Assembly: GCA_014529385.2 (NCBI GenBank)
Contig: CM043971.1
Span: forward strand, 99,033,985-99,097,984
Reading direction: 5' to 3'
Source of the DNA: Adiantum capillus-veneris
Lineage: Eukaryota > Streptophyta > Polypodiopsida > Polypodiales > Pteridaceae
Length of the DNA: 64,000 nucleotides
In this document: in pieces, positions 1 to 10,474 of the stretch
Layout: each line of letters begins with the position of its first letter
How positions within the stretch are numbered: the stretch's first letter is position 1
The notes under the pieces: model-generated
Seen by the model: only the letters and a program-made list of their open reading frames with translations
Database searches by the model: none
Told to the model about the DNA's origin: nothing
Made by a program: the position numbers and the translations under genes

Positions 1-142
1 AGCGCGCCTGATGCACGATGAAGTAAGGGTGGGAGTGGCTAATAAGTTTGGGTTGAAGGGCGAAAATACCCCAAATAAAAATTCCAATAGCTCTGTCTGC
101 TCTTTTGTAGGACCGGTATGCTTTCAGAAAAGCACACGCCTG

Positions 143-156
143 ATGCTCTGATATCA
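143..156 (-). other. Degenerate primer-binding site (tRNA-iMet)
   Basis: Read on the minus strand, the bases just inside the LTR are close to TTGGTATCAGAGCA, the initiator tRNA-Met primer site found intact at 50011-50024, but with substitutions. This makes the LTR at 158-812 the 5' LTR of a minus-strand element whose body runs off the left edge of the window. Confidence 0.5.
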
Positions 157-157
157 C

Positions 158-812
158 TGTCACAAGACGGGCACCACGTGCCAATAGAAAAGAACAGACT
201 GGTCACTGGACAGACTTTTAGCACTTCAATAACAACTGAACTGAAAGAGAGAGACGACAGGCAACACAGAGTGGCGGAATTCCACCCCAGAGAGTATTGG
301 CCAAAAACCTTGGCGCCCCTTTCGGTATTTCTTTATATTGCATCATCAAAGTACAAGCCGGTACTCCAGACTCTACACCTTCTCCAGGAAGCATGCCAGA
401 GAATGAGCCCTAACCTCATATTTAAAGGCCCTTGGCCTAAAAAGTAATTACAGTGAAAAGCCTTCAAAACTCAAAAGCTTCTGGTCCAAAAGCAAAGCCA
501 AAAAGCTATCAACGTAAATCACGGAAATCCGTACAGCTTGCCACGTCATCAACCAGCACAATTTTCGGAATCTACCACGCTGTCCTTAGGGTTAGGGTTA
601 GGGTTAGGGTTAGGGTTAGGGTTTTTGCAATTTTAGGGTTAGGGTTTCCAAAATTAGGGTTTGCAATTTTTAGGATCAGGGTTTGCAAAATTAGGGTTTG
701 CAAGTTTTAGGGTAAGGGTTTCCAGAATTAGGGTTTCAGCAGCTAGGGTTTCTGGCAGAAATTAGGGTTAGGGTTTTCTGCTCTCGGACAACCACGCCAT
801 CACTTTGTGACA
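158..812 (-). mobile_element. Chromovirus-family LTR (5' LTR, minus) with telomere-like array
   Basis: The ends match the family seen at 46675-50552. The right end reads CATCACTTTGTGACA on the plus strand and the left end starts TGTCACAAGAC. The interior carries the family block (AGAGAGTATTGG, then a GGCGCCCCTTTCGGTATTTC stretch) near 288-332. An array of TTAGGG and TTAGGGTTT repeats fills 586-775, which would be the promoter side (U3) for the minus-strand element. A related but shorter LTR lies at 25887-26302. Only 157 bases of internal sequence are in the window, so the coding part cannot be judged. Confidence 0.7.
586..775. repeat. Interstitial telomere-like array
   Basis: Six perfect TTAGGG hexamers occupy 586-621. 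They are followed by degenerate units such as TTAGGGTTT and TAGGGTTTGCAAA up to about 775. The array lies inside the LTR at 158-812, so it is part of a retrotransposon rather than a chromosome end. The hexamer differs from the usual land-plant heptamer TTTAGGG, although the later units are closer to the plant form. Confidence 0.85.
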
Positions 813-948
813 CTTCTTCTGTTACTTGTTCTTCTTAGGGTTTAGGCCCCTCGGCCGGCATCTGTAAGTTGGCTCCATTCTTTAGGCTTTGACACGTCAG
901 CAGTTTGTTACATTCACAACATCAACGGAGACCACAGCATAGGGTTCG

Positions 949-1332
949 TGTTAGTCCCTAGTCAGAATCCATCCTACCCACGACATGGTACAAGCCAAAC
1001 TCACACCTAGGTCCTAGACACACGTAGTGAGCAGACATCAGGCTCACCTCCCAACCATAGAGCCAATACGGGCTCACCCCCGAGCCTGGGAGTCTACAGC
1101 CAAGCGGGCTAGCCTCTGCCACAAGGGCCGGTGTCCCATACCAACAAGTCCACACCAATTCAGGTGTGCGGGCAGAACTTCCAAGGGCCAAGAGGTTAAG
1201 TGTGAAGATCACACAAGATGTCTCACAAAATGAGGCTCAAAATCAATTTATAGGACTTCATAACTAAAGGGCCAAGTTCACCCAGGCCGGACATGGCTGT
1301 AGGCGCCCAACCTGATGTCTGGGGACGTAACA
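949..1332 (-). mobile_element. 3' LTR of chromovirus D (minus strand)
   Basis: About 384 bases are repeated at 9804-10147, with shared text including the CAGGCTCACC, GCTAGCCTCTGCCACAAGG and GGACTTCATAACTAAAGGGC blocks. The plus-strand end GACGTAACA is followed at once by a pyrimidine tract that is a polypurine tract on the minus strand. This fixes the orientation as the 3' LTR of a minus-strand element. The outer boundary at 949 (TGTTAGTCC) is inferred from a TG start. Confidence 0.75.
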
Positions 1333-1346
1333 CTTCCCCCCTCAAT
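1333..1346 (-). other. Polypurine tract of chromovirus D
   Basis: On the minus strand this reads roughly AAAATTGAGGGGGGAAG directly before the LTR start TGTTACG. This is the usual position and composition of a plus-strand primer in an LTR retrotransposon. Confidence 0.7.
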
Positions 1347-1379
1347 TTTAATTGTTGTTCTCAGCAATATCCTCAATTA

Positions 1380-2254
1380 TAAAACCAAAGAAACGATTCC
1401 TTAACGATCTAACTGACTCGCAAGTAGCTTGGGATTCAGGATGATGCTTCTGCTTGATCAAATATTCGGGGTACGAAGACTTGCGAGACTTGCGGACCCT
1501 TTAATCGAGAACCGATTTGGATTCAAGTGGAATATAATGGGTTGTGTCTGCTATGTTCGGGACTTGCTCAAGAGGAATTACTAAGTCATCCTGCCCCAGT
1601 CGTTCTTTCAAACGGCTCACGTGGAACACAAGATGAAAAGCAATGCTTGGAGGCAGGTCCAACTTATAAAACACCCCACTTATCTTCTTTCTGATCTGAA
1701 ACGGACCACAATAACGAGAAGCCAATTTCGAGCATTGGCCAGTTCGGATCGTTTCAGAATCTTTCGGTACCCTAAGGTACACCCACATGCCCTCCTAGAG
1801 TTCGCGGGGTTGCCGATTCTGATTACCATAAAAAGTAGCACGATCTTGAGCCGTTTTGATGCTCTCCTTTGCAATCTGAAGCATTTCTTGCATATCATGT
1901 AAGAAAATGGCTACCGAATACATCTTGATCCCCGGACCCCTTGAATCCAGGGAATTGGCGGTTTCGGTTCATAACCATACATAAGCATAAACGGGCTATA
2001 GCCAGGAGTCTGAGTGCTTTGTATTGTTATAAGCGAACTCAATCTATGGGACATAGAGTTCCCAGTCAGATTGGCGTCGGAAGACATACTCTCGTAGCAT
2101 GTCCTCCATAGTTTGATTCGTGTGTTCGGTCTGTCCATCAATTTCAGAATGATCTGAGGACGACATGCACAGACGGGTCTCCAATTTTTGGAAGACCGTT
2201 TGCCAAAAATTGCCTATGAATTTTGGATCACGATCACTTTGGGCAAACCATACT
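1380..2254 (-). pseudogene. Chromovirus D integrase C-terminal half and chromodomain (broken)
   Basis: Minus-strand segments give, in order, the end of the integrase core (2044-2254: a DRDPKF motif, then HSEIDGQTEHTNQ, matching the usual DRDPRF...HPQTDGQTER layout) and the integrase C-terminal domain (1501-1788: YCGPFQIRKKISGVFYKLDL, then FHLVFHVSRLK). A chromodomain-like tail (YPEYLIKQKHHPESQAT) follows near 1400-1490. The chromodomain and polypurine tract place this in the chromovirus branch of Ty3/gypsy. Frames shift between segments. The upstream part of the gene continues at 8961 on the far side of L1-1, so the integrase was split by that insertion. It is not functional. Confidence 0.85.
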
Positions 2255-2589
2255 GCTGCCCCCCCCCCCCTCGCTGCGCCATCGCTGACCTCCCTCCCCG
2301 CTGCCCCTGCGCTGCCTCCACTCCCGCCTACCCCGGCGCGCTGCCCCCCCATTCCCGCCGCTCCTGCACGCTGCCCCACAGCCACCCGCTGTCCCCCCTC
2401 TTGGTATCGCGCTGCCCTGCGGGCCGCCTACTGCCTGCCTGCGCGTTGCCATACTCCCCGCACCCCCCCCCCCCCCTTTTTTTTCCTGCACATTGGCTCG
2501 TGTAGCATTTGTCCTTTTGGGCAAGTGCTCGGCACTCGTCTGCAGACCTTCTCCACCGCTCGTTCGTTTCGCCACAACAGTAGACACAG

Positions 2590-4498
2590 ATGGAGGCTCC
2601 AGCTCCGCCCCAGAGGGACTCGCCCGAAGCCCCCTCGCCCGACCCCGCTGAGCCCACCATCCGACTTGCTCTTTCGCCGACAGAGCAAGCGAGCCTTGCC
2701 GCAGAGGTAGAGCGATTGCAGGCGACTTCTGTCATCTGCAAGATTCTCGGCACCCGACCTAGCAGAGGAGAGCTGCGTGACCTTCTCCAGGCCCGCCTTC
2801 TCGCAAAGGTGGACAAGATCCTGGACGTGCAGATACTCGGACGAGGCTACTACCAGATCGAGTTTGAGACCTCTGAGATGGCGTCCAAGGTCATCGCCAT
2901 GAGTCCACTGACCATCCGAGCAGCACGTGCCCATTTTCGACAGTGGAGACATGGTTTCGACCCTGCTTCGGATGTTCTAGTAGAGGAGGCAGACATCCCC
3001 ATCTCGGTCTGCTTTCCGGGTTTGCGGAGGGAGTACTTACCACTTCTTTCCAGGATCGGCTCAGCCATTGGGACTATCCTGGAGACACCTCGTACGGCAG
3101 CATCAGTAGCTGCGAGGCGGTTGGCATTCCCTTAGTTCGAGTTTTGGTCACAGAGACTCACACGCTCTCGAAGGTTATTCTTTTGCCTCGGGTGAGTGGG
3201 GGTTGGTTTAGAGAGAGTGTGGAGTATTCGGGCCTCCCGAACAAGTGCTTCATTTGTCGACAGATGGGCCATCTAGCGAAGGCCTATCCACGAGGAGGCC
3301 TCGACCTACACCACAGCCTCAACCCCAACCTGCCTGGGCTGGCCCGCAGCCACAGACAGAGACACAGCGAACACATGCAGAGCCACCCTCCGAGCCTAGG
3401 GCTCCAGCGGAGGAGGGAAGGCAGCAGGCCCGTGGTAGACGACGACAAGGGCCACAGTGTCATCCTGGCACTCAGAGTGGCCCTCAGGCGCCTACTCAAC
3501 AGCAGTGGGTTCCCACGGGGAACCGCTTCGGTCCTCTTGAGCAGGAGGAGGTCCCTGCTCCAACCCCCACCCTAGCTTCACCCTCGACAGCCTCTCCCCC
3601 CCCCAGAGGTCCCCCCTCTTCCTCTTCCTCTTCCTCCCCCCCGCCTTCTGCTCCCGCCGCCTCTTCACCTCGCCCCTCTACCTCTGTCGCCCCCTCCCGC
3701 CCCTCTTCACCACCGCTTCCCCCAGCTCCTTCTTCCCCCCCTCCTACTCCAGCTCCACAGTCGACCCAGGAGGCAGGGCCTTCTCCGGCGGCTAGGAGAT
3801 CTCTTGGCGACGCCTTTGCTACGAGTCGCCTAGCGAGAGAGTGTCAGCCTTTCTTACGGCCCCCTCTGCAGGTACAGACATCTTCCCTTGCAGCTATCCC
3901 TCGTGGTCTGACAAGCATTGACATCCGGCGCCGCTGGGATTTCTTCGACTACGGCTTCACTCGTTTTCTCGACGATCCCTCAGCAGACCATGAGGCAGCC
4001 TGCTTCAAGGTCCATGCTCTGTTCCTTGCCGCTAGGGGGACAGAGGCCTTGGACTCAGCAGTTGGTTTCTCCTTCCCCCTTTGCGGCAGGGCCCAGACAG
4101 AGTGGACTCTCGACTCAGTGTTGGGATGGTTGCATACACAGGTCCTAGAGTTCTCTCACCACATGGGAGAACTAGGAGTTACAGACATGCTACAGACTTT
4201 GTGGCCATTGGCCAAGTTTGCGGTGACACCCCCAGACTCAGCACGATGTAGGCACATTGTGGTTTACTTCTTTGCTGATACACAGTGTTTACCATGCTAT
4301 GTATACATTCATGAGGACTCCTGGACAGAGGAGGTTGGTTTACGCACGGCTCGCTCTGCTTGGGCTTGGGCTAGGCACTCATTGCAGTCATGCCTATCTA
4401 GAGGACGCTCGGATGCGGATTACTCCCCATCCAAGCCAGCCTCGAAGATAGCCCGTCTAGCTGCTACGGCAGCATCTGTTCTCTCTCGCTCCCCATGA
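2590..4498 (+). pseudogene. L1-1 ORF1 (nucleic-acid-binding protein), two frameshifts
   Basis: The start at 2590 gives MEAPAPPQRDSPEAPSPD. Residues of about 35-175 form a DUF4283/RRM-like region (ISVCFPGLRREYLPLLSRIG). A zinc knuckle CFICRQMGHLAKAY follows near 3249; its last cysteine is replaced by tyrosine. Next come a basic, glutamine-rich part, a long proline/serine linker (about 3540-3780) and a conserved C-terminal block of about 170 residues (SIDIRRRWDFFDYGF to YVYIHEDSWTEE) that I do not recognise. Compared with L1-2, single bases are lost near 3110 and 3290, moving the frame twice. The stop TGA at 4496 overlaps the ORF2 start. By family knowledge ORF1p binds element RNA in the ribonucleoprotein. 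Confidence 0.85.
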
Positions 4499-7400
4499 GG
4501 ATCGTCTCATGGAACGTGCAGGGACTAGGTGGGCCCCAGTTTCAGCGTCACCGGGGCCAATTGCGTGAGGAGCTTCAGCGTTGCCTTGTGGGAGGAGAGA
4601 TTGATCTCCTTATGCTTCAGGAGCACCATCTGTGTGAGAGCCGCATTCGACGATGTGGTCAGCTTTTGCGTGGACGATATGATACTTTTTGGTTAGCTGC
4701 TTTTGGACCTGGAGGCATCCAAGGTGGGGTATGTATGACTATTGCGGACTCATTGCAGCAGGCCATTGTGGGCAGAGGGATTATTGTGCCAGGCAGGGAT
4801 CAGTGGATTACTATGCAGGTTCAGGGTGGCCTAGTGGGTTTCCTGAACATCTATGCGCCCAATGTGGCGAGTGCTCATGCAGAGTTTTGGTCACAGATTG
4901 TTGAGTCTCTGCCGCAGGCAGATCATTGGTGCATAGGAGGGGACTTCAACATGTTGGAGGACCCTTCTGACAGGATTGGTGGCAGCCATGCTACTATGCA
5001 TGGAGTCGAGTTGGCAGCTTGGGAGAGGTTTTGTATGACTCGGAGGGTCTCGGATACATGGCAGCACTCTGGTTTTGTGAGGCCCCCAGACAGTCTTGCC
5101 TTCTCTCGATCGGACCACAGAGTGGGAGGAGTGAATCTATCGCGGATAGATCGCTTCTACACTAGTGACCACTTCAGTGACTTGGGAGGGTCAGTGGGCA
5201 TCCTGGCAGGGACCTCCTTCTCGGACCATACACCAGTGATCCTCACATTGGCAGACAGGCAGAGGAGTGGGAGCACGATGCTTCGCATACCAGAGAGGGT
5301 CTTGTTGGACTCAGCACTCAAAGAGAGGGTAGAGGCTCTCTGGACAGAGGGCATGGACAGGCAGGATTCTCCTGCTGACAGAGTGGCCTCAGGCCTAGCT
5401 CAGATTAGCCATTTTTTTCTTCAGGAGTCTCTGGCTCGCCGAGCTGCAGCGAGAGAGGCGGAGCAGTGTCTCAGACGGGGCATTGCTTCATTACAGAGGA
5501 TGCAGGAGCAGCATCTAGACAGTCCTTGGTTGGAGGAGCAGTTACAGCAGGCTCAACAGGAGCTTGCTAGCACAGAGGAGAGGCGACATGAGTTTGCTTT
5601 CCACAGACAGGCATCTCAGTGGACTCAGGTGGGCGACAGAGTGACTGGTGCTTTCTTTGAGACAGTGGGACCTCGGCACTCGCATGCCAAGGTCAGTCAG
5701 TTGAGGAGGCCCGACGGGTCAGTTGCTTGTGAGCCCGAGGATATGCGTGCAGTTGCTACTGACTTCTACCGTGAGTTACTGTCTGCAGAGCCCCAATCAA
5801 AGCGGCAGGATGCATGCATGGAGCAGGTTTGGCAACAGATGCCTTGTCTTGTGACTGAGGAGATGCGTCGGAGGCTAGAGATGCCGCTTCAGCCTGAGGA
5901 GCTGCACACGGCTCTTAGGGCCCTCCCCCGTGGTAGCTGTCCAGGTGAGGATGGGTTGACTCCCAGCTTTTTCTTGGAGTACTGGGACCTGCTTGGCCCA
6001 GATCTCAGTAGTGCTTTTCAGTACATTTTGCACACAGGAGTGATGCCCGACAGCATGAGTGAGGGCTTGATCTACCTCATTCCCAAGGAGGGTGGCTCCT
6101 TGGATGAGATTCAACAGTGGCGCCCCATCACCATCCTCACCTCAGCCTACAAAATTCTTGCCAAGGCTCTGAGTTTGAGGATTCAGCCACTTTTAGAGAG
6201 CCTTATACATGGGACCCAGACAAGTTTTGTCAAGGAACGCAGTATCCTTGACAACATCTTTACTTTTTGGGAGGCTTCTGCCCTAGCACGGCTCCATGGT
6301 GAGGACCTTGTGATTCTTCTTCTCGATTTTGAGAAGGCATACGACAGAGTTGACTGGGACTTTCTAGAGGACACTCTACGCAGGATGGGCTTCTCAAATG
6401 CTTGGATCAGAGGGGTGTCAGCCTTGTACAGACAGGCTCACAGTCAGGTACTTTTGGCAGGAGGTAGAGGTGATCGCTTCATGCTTACACGCTCGGTCAG
6501 ACAGGGCTGTCCTCTTGCCCCCTTCCTCTTTCTGTTCTATGCGGAGGCGATGAGCAGGTTATTGGTGTCACAACAGGTTGGTCTACACGCCTAAGCACTC
6601 CCTATTCGGGGAGATGAGCTACTAGATGCTGATTTTGCCGACGACTCAGCCTTGTACTTAGATGGCCAGGAGGCCAACCTTCACAGGTGTGAGCAGGCTT
6701 TGGAGACCTTCTGTTGTTCATCGGGCACACTGATCAACTGGAGAAAGACAGTGGCTTTCTTGGTTGGTAGTGCTCCTGTGCCAGATTGGATACCAGGAGA
6801 GGGTTTCAAGTGGATTCCCCCAAGGACTGCAGTTCGATACTTGGGTTGTCAGGTTGGTTTGGACTTGTCTCCCGAGCAGCAAATTGCTCCCCTTCTCCTG
6901 TCTATCAGGAGAAAGTTGTTACATTGGAGCTCAGCACGACTTTCTCTGGCAGGCAGAGTAGTAGTTGCCAACCAGGTGTTGTTGGCAACTATGTCGTACA
7001 TCATTTCTTGCTGGATCTTCTCGAGTTCTTGTATCAGCCAGGTAGAGAGGCTGATCAGGAACTTCCTTTGGTCAGGACGTGACACTCAGATAGCCCGAGC
7101 CAAGGTGGCTTGGCAAGTCATCACGCTTCCTTATTCTCGGGGAGGGCTTGGGATCATTGATCCAGCACAGCAGAGCAGAGCCCTTCTTGGGAAGTTCATC
7201 ATCAGAGGACTTCTTCCAGGTGAGGAGCCCTGGAAGGAGTTCTTGCTACAACGGCTTCGTGCCAGGGTGCCTCAGTCAGGAGGCCCTTGGCAACCTTCGA
7301 CCAGATGGATCTTTACAGAGTTGCGCCGAGTTGGTTTGAGCAGGAGACTGGAGGACCGCTTCGCTGTGAGTTTGCTTTGATCTTGGGAGCTCTTACGGCG

Positions 7401-8813
7401 TGGCCTGGAGCAGAGACAACCGACGTGCACGGAGGAGCGCCTACGGCAACCCCTCGTCTGGAACCCCATGGTTAGTACTCAGAGAGGCCACTTGGTTGGT
7501 ACTCGGCCTCATGTTTCCTGGGGTCCCATGGCAGCAGGTCCAGCGCGCTCTCTAGGTGACTGGCTAGAGTTCACAGGTTTGTCAGAAGAGGTGCAGGGGC
7601 TCCAGCTACAGGGCATGAGAGGGGTGCAGAGCATGTGTCAGGACATCTCAGAGTCAGTTCCAGCTGAGTGGCTCACGCCTCTCGAGCCATTAGCACCCCG
7701 GTGGATGGGAGCCTTCACACGACTCGACGTTCTCATCTCAGTCAGGGCCTGCTCAAAGACTGTCCCAGCCCTATTCTTCGAGCTTCAGGGTGGGGGACGA
7801 CTACAGCGAGTTGCAGTAGAGGCCCCGCAGGTAGCAGAGTGCTGTTTTTAGAGGATCCGAGTAGTGGGCATCTGTGGGAGGACTTGCGTCATAGACCCTG
7901 ACCCAGCAACTCTTGAGACTGGACACTAGAGGCTGTGGGCTTGGGAGTGTTGAGTGGCTATGGAGGGACCCCTTCTCTTCTGCAGACCACCCAGGAGTCC
8001 CGTTCTTTCATTACACTGTTCGATTGGGACGTCATATACTGGCAGCACAGAGAGAGGCCTGCCCCGCTGCAGCACGTCATTGGCAGGAGGAGGGTCTCAC
8101 AGTCGAGTGCTTGGCAGCCGTTTGGGAGAGGTTGTGGGACTCGAGACAGTCGAGGTGAATCACCTTGTTTCAGTGGTTGGTCGCACACAGAGCTACAGCA
8201 GTAGGGAGCTGGCTAGTGCATAGTGGTCTCTCGACCGCATGTGCAGCTTGTGACCATTTGGTGAAGTCAGCGTCACTGTCTTCGGGACTGTCCCTCGGCC
8301 CAGCAGGTATGGCTACGAGTTCTTCGACTGATGCCTGCTCTCTCCACGGCTCTACAGTACACTTGGGGGGCAGCGGCTTGGTCCACCCTCACGGGCCCGG
8401 CACTTCAGTTTGAGCTATCTTCCACCAGCAGGATGATAGTGATGCAGGAGGGTCGACCTACACTCCAGCCTGCTACAGAGCTTACTCCACAGGAGTGGTG
8501 CAGTGAGAGAGAGGAGTGTTGGGAGCTCATCAGTGGCCTGACACTTTGGTTCATCTGGCGGGCCCGCTGTTTCCGCATCTTTGAGGCTCGCCCTGTGCCA
8601 CCAGCAGAGACTGTTCGTGACTTTTGGCTAGAGCTCATCCATACTCTCAGAGGACAGCTTGAGGGACTACAGGGCAGCTCCGACCGCATACGAGAGCGCC
8701 GGAAGGCTTTCCTTCGACTCTGGCGCCCTGGGCCTTTCTACACCATAGTCCAGGGTGTGCTCAGATGGCACGACCGTCCACCTGTGTGGCTCTTCCCTCC
8801 TCCCATCTCTTGA
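4495..8813 (+). pseudogene. L1-1 ORF2: endonuclease, reverse transcriptase, zinc-finger tail; nonsense mutations
   Basis: ATG at 4495 overlaps the ORF1 stop. An APE-type endonuclease fills residues of about 1-225 (MRIVSWNVQGLGG, MLQEHHL, GGDFNMLEDPSDR, SFSDHTPVIL). Reverse transcriptase follows, with motif A LLLDFEKAYDRVDW near 6325, motif B SVRQGCPLAPFLFLF near 6493 and motif C FADDSALY near 6635. The far C-terminal part (about 8200-8810) resembles the zinc-binding zf-RVT region and ends PPVWLFPPPIS. Stops at 6592, 7378, 7849 and 7927 interrupt one frame; at most of these sites L1-2 has a sense codon. The family nicks target DNA and copies its own RNA there. This copy is dead. Confidence 0.9.
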
Positions 8814-8960
8814 TTTAGCCTCATTGTATATATGTTGTTTTTTTATTGGGAGAGTCTCCCCATCATGTTTGTTGTAGCCCTCTCTTGCAGAGGTGGTTGT
8901 AGCCCTATGGGCAGTTTTCATTAACTAATAGAAGGATCTTTTTCTTGGAGAAAAAAAAAA

Positions 8961-9740
8961 GCTAAGCTAACTCGCGGCTCTTTACGGTGGAATGTGTAGG
9001 GATAAATCGCGCCATTTTCGTGCTCACGGTTGGTTCGGGGTAATCCAACTACAAAATCCAAAAAATTTCTTGTCCATTTGCTATCGGGAATTTGTAAACG
9101 ATGTAACAACCCAGCGCGTTTTTGTCGTTCAGCTTTGTTGAGCTGACATTGTGCGCATTCCCGCAAATACTTTCCAACAAAAGCTTATGTGCGGCCAATA
9201 AAAATACCGGCCAGCCACGGCCAAAGTACGGTGTATGCCAGGGCGCCCTGCACTTGGTGCATCATGACACTCGAACAAAATTTGCTTGCAGATATCCTCA
9301 TCTACGGGCACACACAATTTGCCTTGTTTGGAAAGTAATTCGTTACAAATGGAATACTCCTCCGCTACCTTTCTCTCCATAGCCAGCTCAGAGGCGTCCA
9401 GACCGCCATAGCTTCCCGAGCTACGCATTCCCTCTTGGACTCGTTGCCAGATTGCACCAAAGTGACGATCACTTCGGCAACGCCCTTTGAGAGAAAGAAG
9501 TCAGTCGAAATTTCAACAAACGAAAGAGTTTTGACCTCCAGAATTCTACTAAGGGCGTTGGCTACCATATTGGTAGCACCCTTACGATAGCGTGTCTCAA
9601 AGTCGTACTCCTGCATGAGTTCGCCCACCTTGCCTTTCACTACGAAGGTCAGGCTGATCACAGAGATATTTTAAAGAATGGTGGTCCGTCCATACCACGA
9701 AGTGGGCACCAAAGGGGTAATGGTGCCAAACCTTCAAGGC
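8961..9740 (-). pseudogene. Chromovirus D RNase H end and integrase N-terminal half (broken)
   Basis: On the minus strand the order is RNase H tail (TDHHSLKYLCD near 9690, YDFETRYRKGATNMVANALS near 9590), the integrase H2C2 zinc region (GIHRTLAVAGRYFYWPHIS, then CAQCQLNKAERQ near 9140) and the start of the integrase core (WTRNFLDFVVGLPRTNREHENGAI near 9050). It breaks at 8961 where L1-1 enters. Gag, protease and most of the reverse transcriptase are absent: RNase H lies close to the 5' LTR copy at 9804, so the element had lost its 5' coding half. It is non-functional. Confidence 0.85.
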
Positions 9741-9785
9741 CATTCTTTGAAATATCTCTCATCACAGATATATTTCAAAGAATGG
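9740..9785. repeat. 16-bp perfect inverted repeat in duplicated RNase H segment
   Basis: CCATTCTTTGAAATAT at 9740-9755 is mirrored exactly by its complement at 9770-9785, with a 14-base loop. The right arm is part of a second copy of the RNase H segment DHHSLKY found at about 9672-9700, so a piece of the gene has been both duplicated and inverted next to the LTR. Confidence 0.8.
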
Positions 9786-9803
9786 TGGTCCGCCCATACC
9801 AAC

Positions 9804-10147
9804 GTTAGTCCTTGGCCGGAATCCATCCTACACACATGACATGGCACAGACACGTAGTGAGCGAACATCAGGCTCACCTCCGAGCCATAGAGCCAATGCA
9901 GGCTCACCCCCGAGCTTGGGAGCATGCAGCCAAGCGGGCTAGCCTCTGCCACAAGGGCCGGTGTCCCATACCACCAAGCCCACACCAGTACGGGTGTGCG
10001 AGCAGAGCTACCAAGGGCCAAGAGTCCAAGTGTGAAGATCACACAAGATGAGGCTCAAGTCCTATTTATAGGACTTCATAACTAAAGGGCCAAGTTCACA
10101 TTGGCCGGACATAGTTGCAAGCACCCATTCTGATGTCTAGGGACGTA
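9804..10147 (-). mobile_element. 5' LTR of chromovirus D (partial, rearranged)
   Basis: It matches the LTR at 949-1332 in the same orientation. No primer-binding site lies next to it; the neighbouring bases are a duplicated scrap of RNase H. The outer end stops at GACGTA without the final ACA of the other copy. This is consistent with a recombination that removed the leader, gag, protease and most of the reverse transcriptase. Confidence 0.7.
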
Positions 10148-10269
10148 GCTATTCGAGCCATACTATCTCGACATTGAGAATACAAATGAAGACGGATTCA
10201 TCATTCATTAGCACCCTCTTGTATTGGGAACCTGATGTATTAGTGGTCACACATACCCCATACACTTCC

Positions 10270-10406
10270 AGCTCGTAACACTTCTAGACTCATTTTAGTA
10301 ATTTATTATCTCTTTTTTGTACCCAGACATGAAATCAGATTCACCAATTTGTAACAGATTGGTCTCATAGGTCATTTTGGCCTTTTGAAGACGTTAATAT
10401 ATTATT

Positions 10407-10474
<68 letters not shown>

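Larger units (their letters stand above)
2255..8960 (+). mobile_element. Plant L1-type LINE, near full length (L1-1)
   Basis: This is a non-LTR retrotransposon with a GC-rich leader (C-runs near 2260 and 2461), ORF1 from 2590, ORF2 from 4495 to 8813, a short 3' UTR and a poly(A) of ten at 8951-8960. It lies inside the integrase core of chromovirus D: minus-strand integrase sequence stops at about 2254 and resumes at 8961. No clear target-site duplication is visible, and some integrase codons seem to be missing at the junction. A close relative (L1-2) is at about 32.5-39.2 kb, and its differences reveal the frameshifts in this copy. Confidence 0.9.

Noticed and set aside
453-710. An RVRVRV-type open frame
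   Set aside because: It is a translation of the TTAGGG array, not a protein.
586-775. A true chromosome end
   Set aside because: The array is short, degenerate and enclosed by LTR ends, and retrotransposon sequence continues on both sides.
2234-2952. Minus-strand glycine/arginine-rich open frames opposite the L1-1 leader and ORF1
   Set aside because: They arise from GC-rich composition and C-runs; the sense strand encodes recognisable ORF1, and the same artefact occurs at 32379-32794.
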